Below, in pieces: positions 17,866 to 27,712 of a DNA stretch of 64,000 bases (position 1 is its first letter; every line of letters begins with the position of its first letter). The stretch lies in contig JAJEHF010000207.1 in assembly GCA_022823865.1 (NCBI GenBank), positions 39,735 through 103,734 of the forward strand. Reading direction: 5' to 3'. This DNA comes from Bryobacterales bacterium. GTDB lineage: Bacteria > Acidobacteriota > Terriglobia > Bryobacterales > UBA6623. Both the position numbers and the translations under genes were made by a program. The notes beneath the pieces are model-generated. The model was not told the DNA's origin. It did no database searches and worked only from the letters and a program-made list of their open reading frames with translations.

Positions 17866-19278
17866 TCATTGCTTCGAGACTTGCTGTGATTGGTCCAAGA
17901 CGATCGTCAGCACTCGGGCTGTCTCCGCGTCGTCGGGATTATCCCGCAGGATCGCCTCGAGTTCCTCAATGCCCTCGTCCCAGCGATTCAGGCGACACAA
18001 GACCAGGGCGTAGTTGCGACGTGCTGTGACGTTGAGCGGTTCAAATTCCAAGACCTTCTGGTAGGTGGCTAGTGCCGTCGCGTAATCGCCGCTCTCTTCT
18101 AGGCGAACCGCCTCGCCGTGCAGGCGAGCCGTCTCGAGCTCGTGCTCGCGAGCGCGATCAGCGACCGCGATCAGGGCGGACAGCTTCGTGCGATAGACCT
18201 CTGACTCTGCAAGCCGTCCGGCGCTGTGCAGGGCCCGGGTCAAGTTGTACAGGATGGCCTGGTCTTCTGGGCTGAGCTCGTGCGCGCGCAGCAGGTGGTC
18301 GGCGGCTCCCCCGGCGTCGCGGCGACGGAGCAGCTCGAGTGCCGCTTGGTAGTGCGCGGTCGAATCTTCTGGAAGCAGCTCGACTGCCTGCATTAAAAGC
18401 GGATAGGCCTCTGCGTCACGCTGGAGGCGCTTGAGCGTCACGCCCAGAGCGAGGTGGGCCTCGCCGTTGGAAGGGTTGCCCTCCATGGACTTCCGAAACT
18501 CCTCCGCAGCCTCCTCTAGTTGCTCTTGCTCGGCATGCATCTTTCCCTTGAGCATGTGGAGATGTGCCCTCTGCGGGCCGTCGCTCGCGAGACTCACCGC
18601 TGTCGTAATGTGGCGCAGCGCGCGCTGAAGTTCTCCCTTGCCTGCTGAGATGATCGCGATGTTCAGGTGGGCCGCCCCTAGGTGCGGATCCAGCTTGACC
18701 GCTCGTTCGAACACCTGCAGCGCCGCGTCTTGCTCACCCAGTCTCGCCAGTGCCATTCCGGCTGAAGCGTGGATCTGCGCGTCATCGGGGCTCAGTTCCA
18801 GAGCGCGCAGCAGAGCTTGAATCGAGTCCCCCCGCTGCGGTACCAGGGACAGTGCAGCCCCTAGGAGCAAATGGGCCTCGGCGTTGTCGGGGTTCGCGCG
18901 AGTGATCCCTTGCAAGAGCGACACCGCTTCGCTCACATTGCCGTCTTCGATCATCGCCGCCGCCTCATCCGCGCGGGACGGGGCGGAGCTACCGGGCGCT
19001 TGGGCCGGGGCGTGGGAGGGCCCGGCGGCCAGAGCGAGCGCAACAGCGCCCGCTAGCAATAGCCTGCGGCTGGACGAAACGGGCGGCGAGCCGGTTGCCG
19101 ACTGAGGTATGCGCAGATCGGCGCTCGAGGCCCGCCCAAGTTGTGCGGGGACCCCACTTGGCGCGGCACGCGCCGACGCTGTTGAGCCAAACTGCGACGA
19201 TCCCGGCTGTTGAGGCAAAGCTTTGGCGAGCGGCCTGACGGAACCTAGCCTAGGCCCCCCTGGGAGCCGTGGCCTCAC
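17866..19278 (-). CDS. exported tetratricopeptide-repeat protein
   Basis: A 470-residue protein, mostly tandem 34-residue TPR units (about 8-9). Examples are ANPDNAEAHLLLGAALSLVPQ, LSPDDAQIHASAGMALARLGEQDAALQVFERAVKLDPH and FEPLNVTARRNYALVLCRLNRWDEGIEELEAIL. A hydrophobic segment RRLLLAGAVALALAAGPSHAPAQA (about 75-98) looks like a signal peptide, so the region before it is suspect; GTG 19278 is used but no better start is visible. It follows the TonB receptor by 49 bases on the same strand. Oar-like receptors and TPR proteins often occur together in Acidobacteria, so a periplasmic helper role is plausible but unproven. Confidence 0.82.
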   Translation of the reverse strand: MRPRLPGGPRLGSVRPLAKALPQQPGSSQFGSTASARAAPSGVPAQLGRASSADLRIPQSATGSPPVSSSRRLLLAGAVALALAAGPSHAPAQAPGSSAPSRADEAAAMIEDGNVSEAVSLLQGITRANPDNAEAHLLLGAALSLVPQRGDSIQALLRALELSPDDAQIHASAGMALARLGEQDAALQVFERAVKLDPHLGAAHLNIAIISAGKGELQRALRHITTAVSLASDGPQRAHLHMLKGKMHAEQEQLEEAAEEFRKSMEGNPSNGEAHLALGVTLKRLQRDAEAYPLLMQAVELLPEDSTAHYQAALELLRRRDAGGAADHLLRAHELSPEDQAILYNLTRALHSAGRLAESEVYRTKLSALIAVADRAREHELETARLHGEAVRLEESGDYATALATYQKVLEFEPLNVTARRNYALVLCRLNRWDEGIEELEAILRDNPDDAETARVLTIVLDQSQQVSKQ

Positions 19279-19327
19279 GGCTCTAGGCCACCTCAGGGGC
19301 GTGCTGTCGGCTCCATCGAACCACGGG

Positions 19328-22300
19328 TCAGAATATTACCTTCAACCCGAACTGCACTTGGCGCATGGGCACGATCGTGTTGACAATCCTGCCCATGGTG
19401 GGCGAGAGCACCGTGGTGTCCGGCGGGCCGTAATTGGCCAGATTGAGGACGTTGAAGAACTCCGAGCGCACCTCCACCCAGCGACTGTCGCCCCAAGCGA
19501 AGCGTTTGAAGAGCGAGAAGTCCAGATAGGTCACAGTCTCGGTGTACACCAGTCCGCGCCCGGCGTTGCCGAAACTCCCGAAGGCGGGCGGTTCGAAAGC
19601 GTCCGTGTTGAACCATCTGGCTGAGCTGCGCGAGCCCGCGTTGGGGTCTCCGACCAGATTTGGCCGCATGTAGCTCCACCAAGCGACAGTATTGCCGATG
19701 TTGGCTACGTCGCCGCTGACCACCATGTTGACCGGCTGGCCGCTCCGGGTCTGGAACAGGCTATTGGCGTGCCAGTTTCCCAGCACCCATGCGGCGGGAC
19801 CCCTGTTGAATATCCGCTTGCCTTTGCCGGCAGGCAGTTCCCAAACCGAAGACACCGACAGGAAGTGTGGGACGTTGTAGCCTGCGACTCCCTTGTTGTT
19901 TTCCAAGTTGTAGAAGTCCTGCACGTACGAGCTACCGCCCGGGCCGTTCTCGGCGGTAAAGAAGCCGCTCGCCCCGTTGTCGATGGCGCGCGACCAAGTG
20001 TAGGACGCGAGCAGCGAAAAGCCGCCCGAGAACCGTTTGTCGGCCTTGAACTCAAGGCCGTGGTAGCTGGACCGCCCGCGGTCGTCACCCCAGAACAACG
20101 TGGGATAGTGAGGCTGCGGTTTGCTCGCAGCTACTTGTTCCGCAGTGCCCGTACTGGGAGCTGCCGTGTTGCCAAGCCCTGTGATCTGGAGGCGTCGGCT
20201 GATGCTCCCCACGTAGGCCCCGGAGAGCACGAGATTCTGGCTGACTTGCTGTTGCAATTCGACGTTCCACTGATGGCCGATGGGATTCTTGTTTTCGCGG
20301 TCGACGCACCAGCACGTATCGCCCCACGGATTCGGGCCCGGTAGCGGGCTCCCCAGCTTGTTGCGAAGGTCGTCGATGAATTGGACTGGCTCCCCGACGG
20401 CGTTCGCGGGCTGGAAGAAACCATCGTTATTGGGCCACCCGCCTGAGCCTTGCCAAGATTGGTTGACCCCCGTTAGCTGGTCAAACACTATGCCGTAGCC
20501 AACCCGCAGAACTGACGTAGGATTCATGCTCCAAGCCAAGCCGAATCGGGGCTGCCAGTTGTCCCAGACGGGGATCGGGCCGATGCTCGTGTGATCAGCG
20601 AGTCGGATCTTGTCGCCGTGCAGCACGTCCTGCAGGCCGTCACCCGGAATGCATGGCGCGATGCCTGCTTGATTGCAGGGCGGAGGCATGGACTCGAGGC
20701 CCAGCAGGAATTCCCCCGTGTGAAGGTCTTGGTAGTTCTTGAACCGGCCGGTGGCGGATTCCACGTCAGGCCACATCAAGTGGTCGAAACGAAGGCCAAT
20801 ATTCAGCGTGAGGTTGGGCCTTATCCTCCACTCGTCCTGTACGTAGGCTCCGAAGGTCTGGTATCCGAAGAAAATCGATGAGGGCAGTCCGCCTGACACC
20901 TGGGACGGGACTCCGAGCAAGGCCGTGGCGACTGGATCACCCGTCGATCCCACCTCGCCTGGCCGGAGGCCTTGCGTGGGCACTTCGGTGAAGTTGAAGC
21001 TGATCCCGCCTGTGGCGTTGGGAGTCAGGGTGTGGCGCAGAGTCTGCGCTCCGAATTTGAGGGTGTGGTTCCCTCGAATCCAGCTTAGGTTCCCGGTGTA
21101 GTGATACTGCTCGTAGTGGAACTCCAGCGGCCCTTCCATCCTTCGCAGTGCCCCCACGTCGCCGCCTGCAAAGCCGCCGCTGCCGATGGCAATCGAAGGA
21201 ATCGCACGTACGCCCTCAAGGTTGCCGAAGCCGGCTGCTAGGGCCGGGCCGTCACCGACTTCATCATCTGGAATCGTGCCCTGCCGGTAGGGCTCCTTGG
21301 CGTAGCCGAAGCTGTGATCCATGATCACGGTCGGAGAGAAGCTATGAAACCAGCCGCCGCCGTAGTTGACGAACGGGAACTCGCCGACCTCATTGATCAG
21401 CTGAGTTGACGGGGTCAGCTGTGCGCCATTGATCTTGCTGTATCGAACCCAAGCCCGGTCCAGCTCGCTGAACTGGTGGTCAAAGCGGACTTGGAAGTTG
21501 TCTGCATTGTTGGTTGCCGCATCTTGGTTGATCACGTTGAATTGCGGATCGCCCTGCAGGTTCGGCTTGTCGTAATAGCCCCTCAGGTAGGTTTGCATTG
21601 TTTGGTTCAGGCGCGAAGACGGGATCACGTTGCCGGGAAACTGGTCACGGATCAATCCCCCGGTATCGGGATCCATCCGGGTTGTGAGCGGGTCGAAAAT
21701 GTTCATGCCGGTGGGCCAGTTGGAGAGGTCCCCGCCCAGCTGAGCATCCGTCGGCACGTAATAGCGGTTCGACCGTGGATTGCTGAAGCGCCAGCCTTCG
21801 TAGGCAAAGTGGAAGAATGTCTTGTTCCTTATGATCGGTCCGCCAACGGCCGCTCCGAACTGGTTCTGGCGGAACGCCGCGGGCTTCACGTTGAACTCAT
21901 CCGTGAAAGGATCGCGCGCGTTGAGGGCGTCATTGCGGACGAACTCCCACAGCGAGCCGTGAAACTCATTGGTGCCGGTCTTGGAGATGACATTGATGAT
22001 GCCCCCGAGCACACCGCCAAATTCGGCCTTGTCATTGTGCGACTGGACTTTGAACTCTTCGATGGCGTCGATGATCGGCGGGATGACGTACATGTTGCCG
22101 ATGTAATTCGTATTGTTGACACCGTCTAGGAGGTGGATGTTCATGCGATTCCACTGCCCGTGGATGGAGGGGTTGGAGAATGACGCTCCGGGAACCCCGA
22201 CGTTGGCAAGGTCGTGGCTGCCAATGCCGTTGCTCTGGGCAGTGCTAATGGGAGTTGCGCCCGGCGTGAGCGTGAGAAGCTGCGTGAAGTTCCTGCCGTT

Positions 22301-22756
22301 CAAGGGCAGGTCCTCTACCTGCTTAACGCCAATCACCGTGCCCAGCTCGGAAGTGGACTGCTGGAGCTGCTCGGCCTGCGCCATCACCTCGATCGTTTCG
22401 GTCACATTGCCGACTTCGAGGGCGATATTCTGCGTGACGGTCTGGTTGACGCCCACGTTGAAGGTTGGCAGCACGGCCGACTTGAAGCCGGTTTGTTCGG
22501 AGACGAGCGTGTAGTTGCCTGGCTGCACATTGACGAACACGAAGAAGCCGCTGGCGTTCGCCTCGGTGGTGACTTCCACCCCGGTTTCGACATTGGAAAG
22601 GGTGACCGATGTGCCCGGCACAACCGCCCCGGTCGTGTCGGTAATGGTCCCGTTCACACCTCCAGTCGTGCTCTGCCCGAACGCGGCGGTGCCAGCGATG
22701 ACGCAAACCGCCAGCAACTGCGCGGCGCGGCGGAAGAGATGGGGAATCTGAAACAT
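19328..22756 (-). CDS. Oar-like TonB-dependent receptor with carboxypeptidase regulatory domain
   Basis: A 1,142-residue outer-membrane receptor. A signal peptide (MFQIPHLFRRAAQLLAVCV ... AAFGQ) is followed by a CarboxypepD_reg-like beta-sandwich (GGVNGTITDTTGAVVPG ... GNYTLVSEQTGFK). Then comes a plug domain with EDLPLNGRNFTQLLTLTPGA, a motif characteristic of acidobacterial Oar-like receptors, and a large beta-barrel ending in VQFGLKVIF with the terminal aromatic residue needed for barrel insertion. ATG 22756 is preceded by AGGAG seven bases away. The family imports large or polymeric substrates with TonB energy. It sits upstream of a TPR gene; the substrate is unknown. Confidence 0.93.
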   Translation of the reverse strand: MFQIPHLFRRAAQLLAVCVIAGTAAFGQSTTGGVNGTITDTTGAVVPGTSVTLSNVETGVEVTTEANASGFFVFVNVQPGNYTLVSEQTGFKSAVLPTFNVGVNQTVTQNIALEVGNVTETIEVMAQAEQLQQSTSELGTVIGVKQVEDLPLNGRNFTQLLTLTPGATPISTAQSNGIGSHDLANVGVPGASFSNPSIHGQWNRMNIHLLDGVNNTNYIGNMYVIPPIIDAIEEFKVQSHNDKAEFGGVLGGIINVISKTGTNEFHGSLWEFVRNDALNARDPFTDEFNVKPAAFRQNQFGAAVGGPIIRNKTFFHFAYEGWRFSNPRSNRYYVPTDAQLGGDLSNWPTGMNIFDPLTTRMDPDTGGLIRDQFPGNVIPSSRLNQTMQTYLRGYYDKPNLQGDPQFNVINQDAATNNADNFQVRFDHQFSELDRAWVRYSKINGAQLTPSTQLINEVGEFPFVNYGGGWFHSFSPTVIMDHSFGYAKEPYRQGTIPDDEVGDGPALAAGFGNLEGVRAIPSIAIGSGGFAGGDVGALRRMEGPLEFHYEQYHYTGNLSWIRGNHTLKFGAQTLRHTLTPNATGGISFNFTEVPTQGLRPGEVGSTGDPVATALLGVPSQVSGGLPSSIFFGYQTFGAYVQDEWRIRPNLTLNIGLRFDHLMWPDVESATGRFKNYQDLHTGEFLLGLESMPPPCNQAGIAPCIPGDGLQDVLHGDKIRLADHTSIGPIPVWDNWQPRFGLAWSMNPTSVLRVGYGIVFDQLTGVNQSWQGSGGWPNNDGFFQPANAVGEPVQFIDDLRNKLGSPLPGPNPWGDTCWCVDRENKNPIGHQWNVELQQQVSQNLVLSGAYVGSISRRLQITGLGNTAAPSTGTAEQVAASKPQPHYPTLFWGDDRGRSSYHGLEFKADKRFSGGFSLLASYTWSRAIDNGASGFFTAENGPGGSSYVQDFYNLENNKGVAGYNVPHFLSVSSVWELPAGKGKRIFNRGPAAWVLGNWHANSLFQTRSGQPVNMVVSGDVANIGNTVAWWSYMRPNLVGDPNAGSRSSARWFNTDAFEPPAFGSFGNAGRGLVYTETVTYLDFSLFKRFAWGDSRWVEVRSEFFNVLNLANYGPPDTTVLSPTMGRIVNTIVPMRQVQFGLKVIF

Positions 22757-22940
22757 GTTCTCGCTCCTGATAGGCGGACAGCGTGGGAAATCCGGAGTGC
22801 CCCCGTTCAACCAGCCGGCACGTGCCAGTGCCAATGTCGGCGGGCCGCCTAGATCGTACACTCTTCGGTGGTGGAGCGCAATCGGACCATGGACGGGCCG
22901 GGGAGTCCGGCCGTGTTCCCCGGCCTACGCCAAGCCAGAT

Positions 22941-25478
22941 TCACACGCGCGTGACAAACTCCACTAGGTTGAGCAGTACGCTCGCCACGGCGGCCCACAC
23001 CGCATCGTCCTCAACAGACTGAGACCTTTCGGCTTCCTCGTTGAAGATCTTTCGTTGCCTGTCGTGGTACGCAGCCAGCCTTTGCAGCTCGGCGGCGCTG
23101 GGTTCCCGCGCCACGCACAGTCGAAACGCATAGCTGAGGCGCTGATCCACCGTTGGCCCGCCCTCGCGTTGGATCCGTTCTCCCAAGTGCGCGGCAGCTT
23201 CTTCAAAGACCGGGTCGTTCAGCAGCGTGAGGGCTTGCAGCGGGGTGGTCGAGCGGTCCCGCTTGCAGACGACTTGGACATTGTCGGGCGCGTCAAACGT
23301 TTCCAGCTGCGGGTACGGCAGCGTGCGCTGGCGAAAGATATACAAGCCTCGCCTGAAGTTGTCCGCGCCCTCGCTCTGCGGCCACTTCACGAAGTTTCCG
23401 AAGCCGATCTCGGTAGCCCCTTCGGGGAGGTACGGCCGCACGCTGGTCCCGCCGATTCGGCGGTCGAGCAATCCTGCCGCGGCAAAAGCCGAGTCTCGGA
23501 TAGTCTCGGCAGGTAGCCGGATGCGCGACTGGCGCGCGAGCAGCCGGTTGGCCGGATCGATTTCCGAGAGGTCCGGGCGGACATCCGAGGACTGCCTATA
23601 GGTTGCGGACGTTACGATCAGGCGGATCACGGCCTTCGTGTCCCAGCCGTTCTCCATGAATTCCACGGCCAGCCAGTCGAGCAGCTCGGGATGGCTGGGG
23701 CGCTCGCCGCGCGTTCCGAAGTCATCGGAAGTCGAGACCAAGCCCGTTCCGAAGTAGCGCTGCCAGAGCCGATTGACCGTGACCCGCGCCGTGAGGGGGT
23801 TGTCGGCAGAGACCAACCACTGGGCCAGCGCGAGGCGGTCGCGCTGGCCGGCCGGCAACGGCGGCAGGCTCGACGGCGCGGACGGGTCTACCCGAATCCC
23901 GGGGTTGCGGTAGTCCCCGCGAACCAAGATCCGAGTATCGGGCGGGTCCGGGTTCTCGGCCATCGTGTAGGCCTGGGTGAGGGCAGGGTATCGCTCCTGC
24001 AATGCCTTGAATTCCCGCTTCAGCTCGGCGAAGTCGAGGTCTTCGAAGCCGGCTGGAGTTTGAAAGTCGTATCCCCCTACGACGTTCCCTACGAAGTACG
24101 CGGACAATCGGTCGCTTTGTTTGGCGGTGCGTTGTTCGGGTGCCGTGCGGACCGTCTCGGCCCCGCCGTCCAGCTCGAACTCGAGCAGGTCCCACAGGAT
24201 CTTCCAGATCGGCTCTAGGCTTGTGCCAGGGTCGGTCGCAGCTGCGAGGATGCGACGTTCCCAGTAGTCCTGCAGCTCCGGGACCCGGTACCGCTCGAAC
24301 AGCTCCGCTCGCCGCCTTTCGAACTCGGGACGGCGCGCCATGTATGCTCGACGCTCCCCTGGCAGCGGGGCGTCGATGTCGCGCTCGATGGCGGTGTTGA
24401 AGAATGCGTACAGGCTGTAGAAGTCCTTTTGGCTGATCGGGTCGAACTTGTGATCGTGACATCGGGCGCAGCCGGCCGTCAGGCCCAGCCAGACTGTCGC
24501 GGCAGTGCTGGTCCGCTCAACGACACGCTCCACCCGGTCCATCTCGAGGGGGAAGCCGCCCTCGCGGTTGTGCAGGGCGTTGCGGTGGAACCCGGTTGCG
24601 ACGACTTGGCCGCGGTCTGCGCCCGGGATCAGATCCCCGGCCACTTGCTCGACTGTGAACCGGTCGAACCCGAGGTTGCGGTTGAACGCATCGATCACCC
24701 AGTGTCGCCAGCGCCACGCGTACGGACGGATGTAATCGGCCTGATAGCCATCGCTCTCGGCGAAGCGCGCTTGGTCCAGCCAGTGCAGGGCCTGCATCTC
24801 GCCGCTGTGCGGGGATGCCAGCAGGCGCTCGACGGCCTGCTCGTAGCTAATCTCTCCGCTGGAGAACGCAGTGATTTCGCCGGGGCTTGGAGGGATCCCG
24901 GTCAGATCCAAGCTCAGACGTCGCAGCAGGACGGCCGGGGGTGCTTCAGGTGAAGCTTCGAGGCCCGCGGATTCCAGCTTGGCCGCGATGAACGAATCGA
25001 TCGGATTCCGCACCCACCCCGCGGCCCGCGTCGTTGGGATCTTCGGTCGGACCGGCGGTACGAAAGACCAATGCGCCGCGTCTGGGCTGGGTCCTGTTCC
25101 CGATGCGAGGGAATCCAGCCACACCGCTCCCTGATCGATCCAAGCCGCGATACGGTTGATCTGTTCGGCAGGGAGGCGCTCGCCGTCGAGCGGCATTACC
25201 GGGCCGTCCGAAGCGGGCCGGCTGAGCATCTGAACAAGTCGGCTGCCGGCACCGTCACCGGCCTTGATCGCCGGACCCGAATAGCCGCCGCGCATCGCAG
25301 CGGCGGCATGGTCGAGGCGCAAGCCCCCTGACTGGCTGGCCGGTCCGTGGCACGCGATGCAGCGCTGGCGGAAGATCGGCTCGATGTCGGCGCGAAAATC
25401 GATCTGGGCCGTCTGTGCTGCGAGCCGCGGAATCCAGAGGCTGGCTAGCAGCAAGGACAGACGGAAGGGCGTCGCCAC
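22941..25478 (-). CDS. cytochrome c-like/DUF1549/DUF1553 protein
   Basis: An 845-residue exported protein of the planctomycete-type PSCyt1-PSCyt2-PSD1 group. A signal peptide (MATPFRLSLLLASLWIPRLAAQ) is followed by a cytochrome-like domain with haem motif CIACH and the DHAAAAMRGG loop. DUF1549 comes next (DLTGIPPSPGEI ... HWLDQARFAESDGYQ) with a second CxxCH motif in CARCHDHKFD. DUF1553 follows (LAQWLVSADNPLTARVTVNRLWQRYFGTGLVSTSDDFGTRGERPSHPELLDWLA). GTG 25478 is used. Usually such genes have a DUF1501 partner beside them; none is adjacent here. Biochemical function is not established; a redox or polysaccharide-related role is suggested for the family. Confidence 0.93.
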   Translation of the reverse strand: MATPFRLSLLLASLWIPRLAAQTAQIDFRADIEPIFRQRCIACHGPASQSGGLRLDHAAAAMRGGYSGPAIKAGDGAGSRLVQMLSRPASDGPVMPLDGERLPAEQINRIAAWIDQGAVWLDSLASGTGPSPDAAHWSFVPPVRPKIPTTRAAGWVRNPIDSFIAAKLESAGLEASPEAPPAVLLRRLSLDLTGIPPSPGEITAFSSGEISYEQAVERLLASPHSGEMQALHWLDQARFAESDGYQADYIRPYAWRWRHWVIDAFNRNLGFDRFTVEQVAGDLIPGADRGQVVATGFHRNALHNREGGFPLEMDRVERVVERTSTAATVWLGLTAGCARCHDHKFDPISQKDFYSLYAFFNTAIERDIDAPLPGERRAYMARRPEFERRRAELFERYRVPELQDYWERRILAAATDPGTSLEPIWKILWDLLEFELDGGAETVRTAPEQRTAKQSDRLSAYFVGNVVGGYDFQTPAGFEDLDFAELKREFKALQERYPALTQAYTMAENPDPPDTRILVRGDYRNPGIRVDPSAPSSLPPLPAGQRDRLALAQWLVSADNPLTARVTVNRLWQRYFGTGLVSTSDDFGTRGERPSHPELLDWLAVEFMENGWDTKAVIRLIVTSATYRQSSDVRPDLSEIDPANRLLARQSRIRLPAETIRDSAFAAAGLLDRRIGGTSVRPYLPEGATEIGFGNFVKWPQSEGADNFRRGLYIFRQRTLPYPQLETFDAPDNVQVVCKRDRSTTPLQALTLLNDPVFEEAAAHLGERIQREGGPTVDQRLSYAFRLCVAREPSAAELQRLAAYHDRQRKIFNEEAERSQSVEDDAVWAAVASVLLNLVEFVTRV

Positions 25479-25779
25479 GAGGAAGGCCTCGCAGCCAAAA
25501 TATCAGACTTCGCCCGACCAGGTCTGTTCGAAGCGGTTCGGTCGCGCGCTGAACTCGATGTTCTGCGGTCGGGCGTCAGGCGCTTGGCGCGATCCCGTTC
25601 GATCAGATGTGTTGCTGGTGGAGTTCCGCAAGCCTCATGGTTCGGCCAGCATACCGGCTCAGCGATTGCTGCATGCGCGCTAGACGCCCGGCCGCGTATG
25701 CGATAGCTACGTGCTGCTGGCACGCGGAGAGTCTGAGCGCACCGTTAGCGCGGCGTCTACAATACGCTGGAAGCACAAG
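25479..25779. promoter_or_regulatory. divergent intergenic region with a -10-like element for the GGT-like gene
   Basis: About 300 bases between the DUF1549/DUF1553 gene (minus) and the gamma-glutamyltransferase-like gene (plus). A TACAAT hexamer at 25758-25763 lies 16 bases before the plus-strand ATG and is a reasonable -10, but no good -35 is seen 17 bases upstream. Nothing else was recognised. Confidence 0.35.
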
Positions 25780-27606
25780 ATGCAGCGCCTGATTTCTCTC
25801 CAAACACCGCTGAAGATCGGCTTGGCTATGCTGGTTTCAACTGTGACCATCGCCGCCGGCACGCGACCGTATGTCATGGGTACGCGAGGCGTCGTCGTTT
25901 CGGGCCACCACCAAGCCAGCGATGCCGGCCTTGACATGCTCAAGGCCGGCGGCAACGCCGTCGATGCGGGGGTCGCCACGGTGTTCGCGCAGGCGGTCAT
26001 TGAATTCGACCGCTTCGGACTTGGCGGGGAAGTCCCGATCCTGATTCACAGCGCCGCCGATGGCCGCGTGGTCGCCGTGAACGGGCAGGGCCAGGCACCC
26101 CGCAAGGCGACCCTGGAGTGGTTCCGCGCCAACGGCATCGCGGCCATTCCCGGGGATTGCTTCCTGCCGGCTCCAGTGCCGGCCGTCGTAGGCTCGCTGA
26201 TCGCAGCGCTGCGCGAATTCGGCACGATGAGCCTGGGCGAGGTGCTGGCCCCGGCCATTCGCCTTGCAGACGAGGGGTTCGCGGTTTTTCCGAGCTACCT
26301 GGACAACTTGCGTAGGGTCCAGGGCCGCATGCGGGCAGAGTGGCCGACCTCCGCGCGGATCTTCCTCCCGGGCGGGGATCTGCCCAGCGTCGGGGACCTG
26401 CTGGTGCAGAAAGACCTGGCCCGCACGCTTCAGCGGCTGGTCGAAGCCGAGCGGCAGGCCTCGGACGCTGGCCGGGATGCGGGCCTGCAGGCCGCTCACG
26501 ACCTGTTCTACAGCGGCGACCTCGCCGCGGAAATCGTCCAGTTTCAGAAAGACTTCCGGTGCACTGACGCCAATGGCTTCACGTCTTCCGGCCTCTTGGA
26601 AGTCGAGGACTTCGCGGCGTTCCGACCGGTGATCGAAGAGCCCGCCCGCACCTCGTATCGCGGCGTGGACGTATACAAGGTGGGATTCTGGTCCCAAGGC
26701 CCCGTCCTGCTGCAGACGCTGAACCTGCTGGAAGCCTATGACCTGCGCTCGCTGGGGCACAATAGCTCGCCGTACCTGCACTTGCTGGCAGAGGCCATGA
26801 AGCTGGCCTTCGCCGATCGCGAGTGGTACTACGCCGATCCTGACTTCGTCGGAGTCCCCGGGCACGGCCTGCTCTCCAAGGAGTACGCCGCGCATCGGCG
26901 CGAGCTCATTGACTTGGAGGCGCCTTCCCTCAAGTTGCAGCCGGGCAATCCGTACCCGTTCCACAACGAGCAGCTCGCGCACGCCGCCGTGCCCGACTCC
27001 GTCCCGTTTCGGCCCGACCCCCCGGGCACGACCGGCACTCGCGTGGCGGACGCAGAGGGCAACGTGTTCTCGGCGACGCCCAGCGGGGGCTGGTTTACGA
27101 CCTCGCCGATCATCGCGGGACTCGGCTTCGTGCTCGGCACGCGCGGCCAGAGCTTCGTCTTGTCAAACGAACAGGCGAACAGCCTGCAGCCGGGCAAGCG
27201 CCCGCGCACCACGCTCACGCCCACCCTGGCGATGAAGGACGGCCAGCCCTTCATGGCCTGGGGCACGCCGGGCGGTGACGCCCAGGACCAGGTCAATCTC
27301 CAGTTCCTCCTCAACGTGCTGGAGTTCGGAATGGACATCCAAACGGCGCTGGACGCGCCCCTGATCCAGATCCTGGACTTCCCCCCATCGTTCTTTCCCC
27401 GCCAGACGCAGCCTGGCGTCATGCGTGTCGAGTCGCGCATGGCGCAGTCCACGGTGGATGGTCTCACTGCCATGGGGCACACTGTTCTCGACGCCGGGCC
27501 ATGGTCCATCGGCGACGCCACGGCCCTGATGCTGGATCGTCAGCGCGGGGTGCTTTACGGGGCCGCCGGGCCGCGCCGCGACAAATCGTACGCTCTGGCT
27601 TGGTAG
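25780..27606 (+). CDS. gamma-glutamyltransferase-family Ntn hydrolase
   Basis: A 608-residue GGT-family protein with an N-terminal signal-like segment (LKIGLAMLVSTVTIAAG). Family motifs: VVVSGHHQASDAGLDMLKAGGNAVDAGVAT, the large-subunit core (GLGGEVPILIHS), AEAMKLAFADREWYYADPDFV, and PGKRPRTTLTPTLAMKDGQPFMAWGTPGGDAQDQV. Self-cleavage should create the nucleophile at T417-T418 in GTTGTRVADAEGN. In classical GGT this reads TTHxxVVDxxGN, so the His is Gly here and the protein may be an acylase-like or peptide-processing member. ATG 25780 is chosen over a longer N-terminus because it starts directly before the signal sequence. Confidence 0.88.
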   Translation: MQRLISLQTPLKIGLAMLVSTVTIAAGTRPYVMGTRGVVVSGHHQASDAGLDMLKAGGNAVDAGVATVFAQAVIEFDRFGLGGEVPILIHSAADGRVVAVNGQGQAPRKATLEWFRANGIAAIPGDCFLPAPVPAVVGSLIAALREFGTMSLGEVLAPAIRLADEGFAVFPSYLDNLRRVQGRMRAEWPTSARIFLPGGDLPSVGDLLVQKDLARTLQRLVEAERQASDAGRDAGLQAAHDLFYSGDLAAEIVQFQKDFRCTDANGFTSSGLLEVEDFAAFRPVIEEPARTSYRGVDVYKVGFWSQGPVLLQTLNLLEAYDLRSLGHNSSPYLHLLAEAMKLAFADREWYYADPDFVGVPGHGLLSKEYAAHRRELIDLEAPSLKLQPGNPYPFHNEQLAHAAVPDSVPFRPDPPGTTGTRVADAEGNVFSATPSGGWFTTSPIIAGLGFVLGTRGQSFVLSNEQANSLQPGKRPRTTLTPTLAMKDGQPFMAWGTPGGDAQDQVNLQFLLNVLEFGMDIQTALDAPLIQILDFPPSFFPRQTQPGVMRVESRMAQSTVDGLTAMGHTVLDAGPWSIGDATALMLDRQRGVLYGAAGPRRDKSYALAW

Positions 27607-27621
27607 CGCCCGCGGGCTGCC

Positions 27622-27642
27622 GCGCCGGACCTCATCCGGCGC
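27622..27642 (+). terminator. probable intrinsic terminator after the GGT-like gene
   Basis: Perfect eight-base stem GCGCCGGA / TCCGGCGC with loop CCTCA, followed by TATTTGG. It sits 16 bases past the stop of the GGT-like gene and before proS. The T-tract is short, so it may act as a weak terminator or a processing hairpin. Confidence 0.55.
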
Positions 27643-27712
27643 TATTTGGCAGTGCTACGATGGGACTTCCGCGGCTTGCCCAGGTGCTGTCTTAGGCTGC
27701 GGAATCCCCCGG

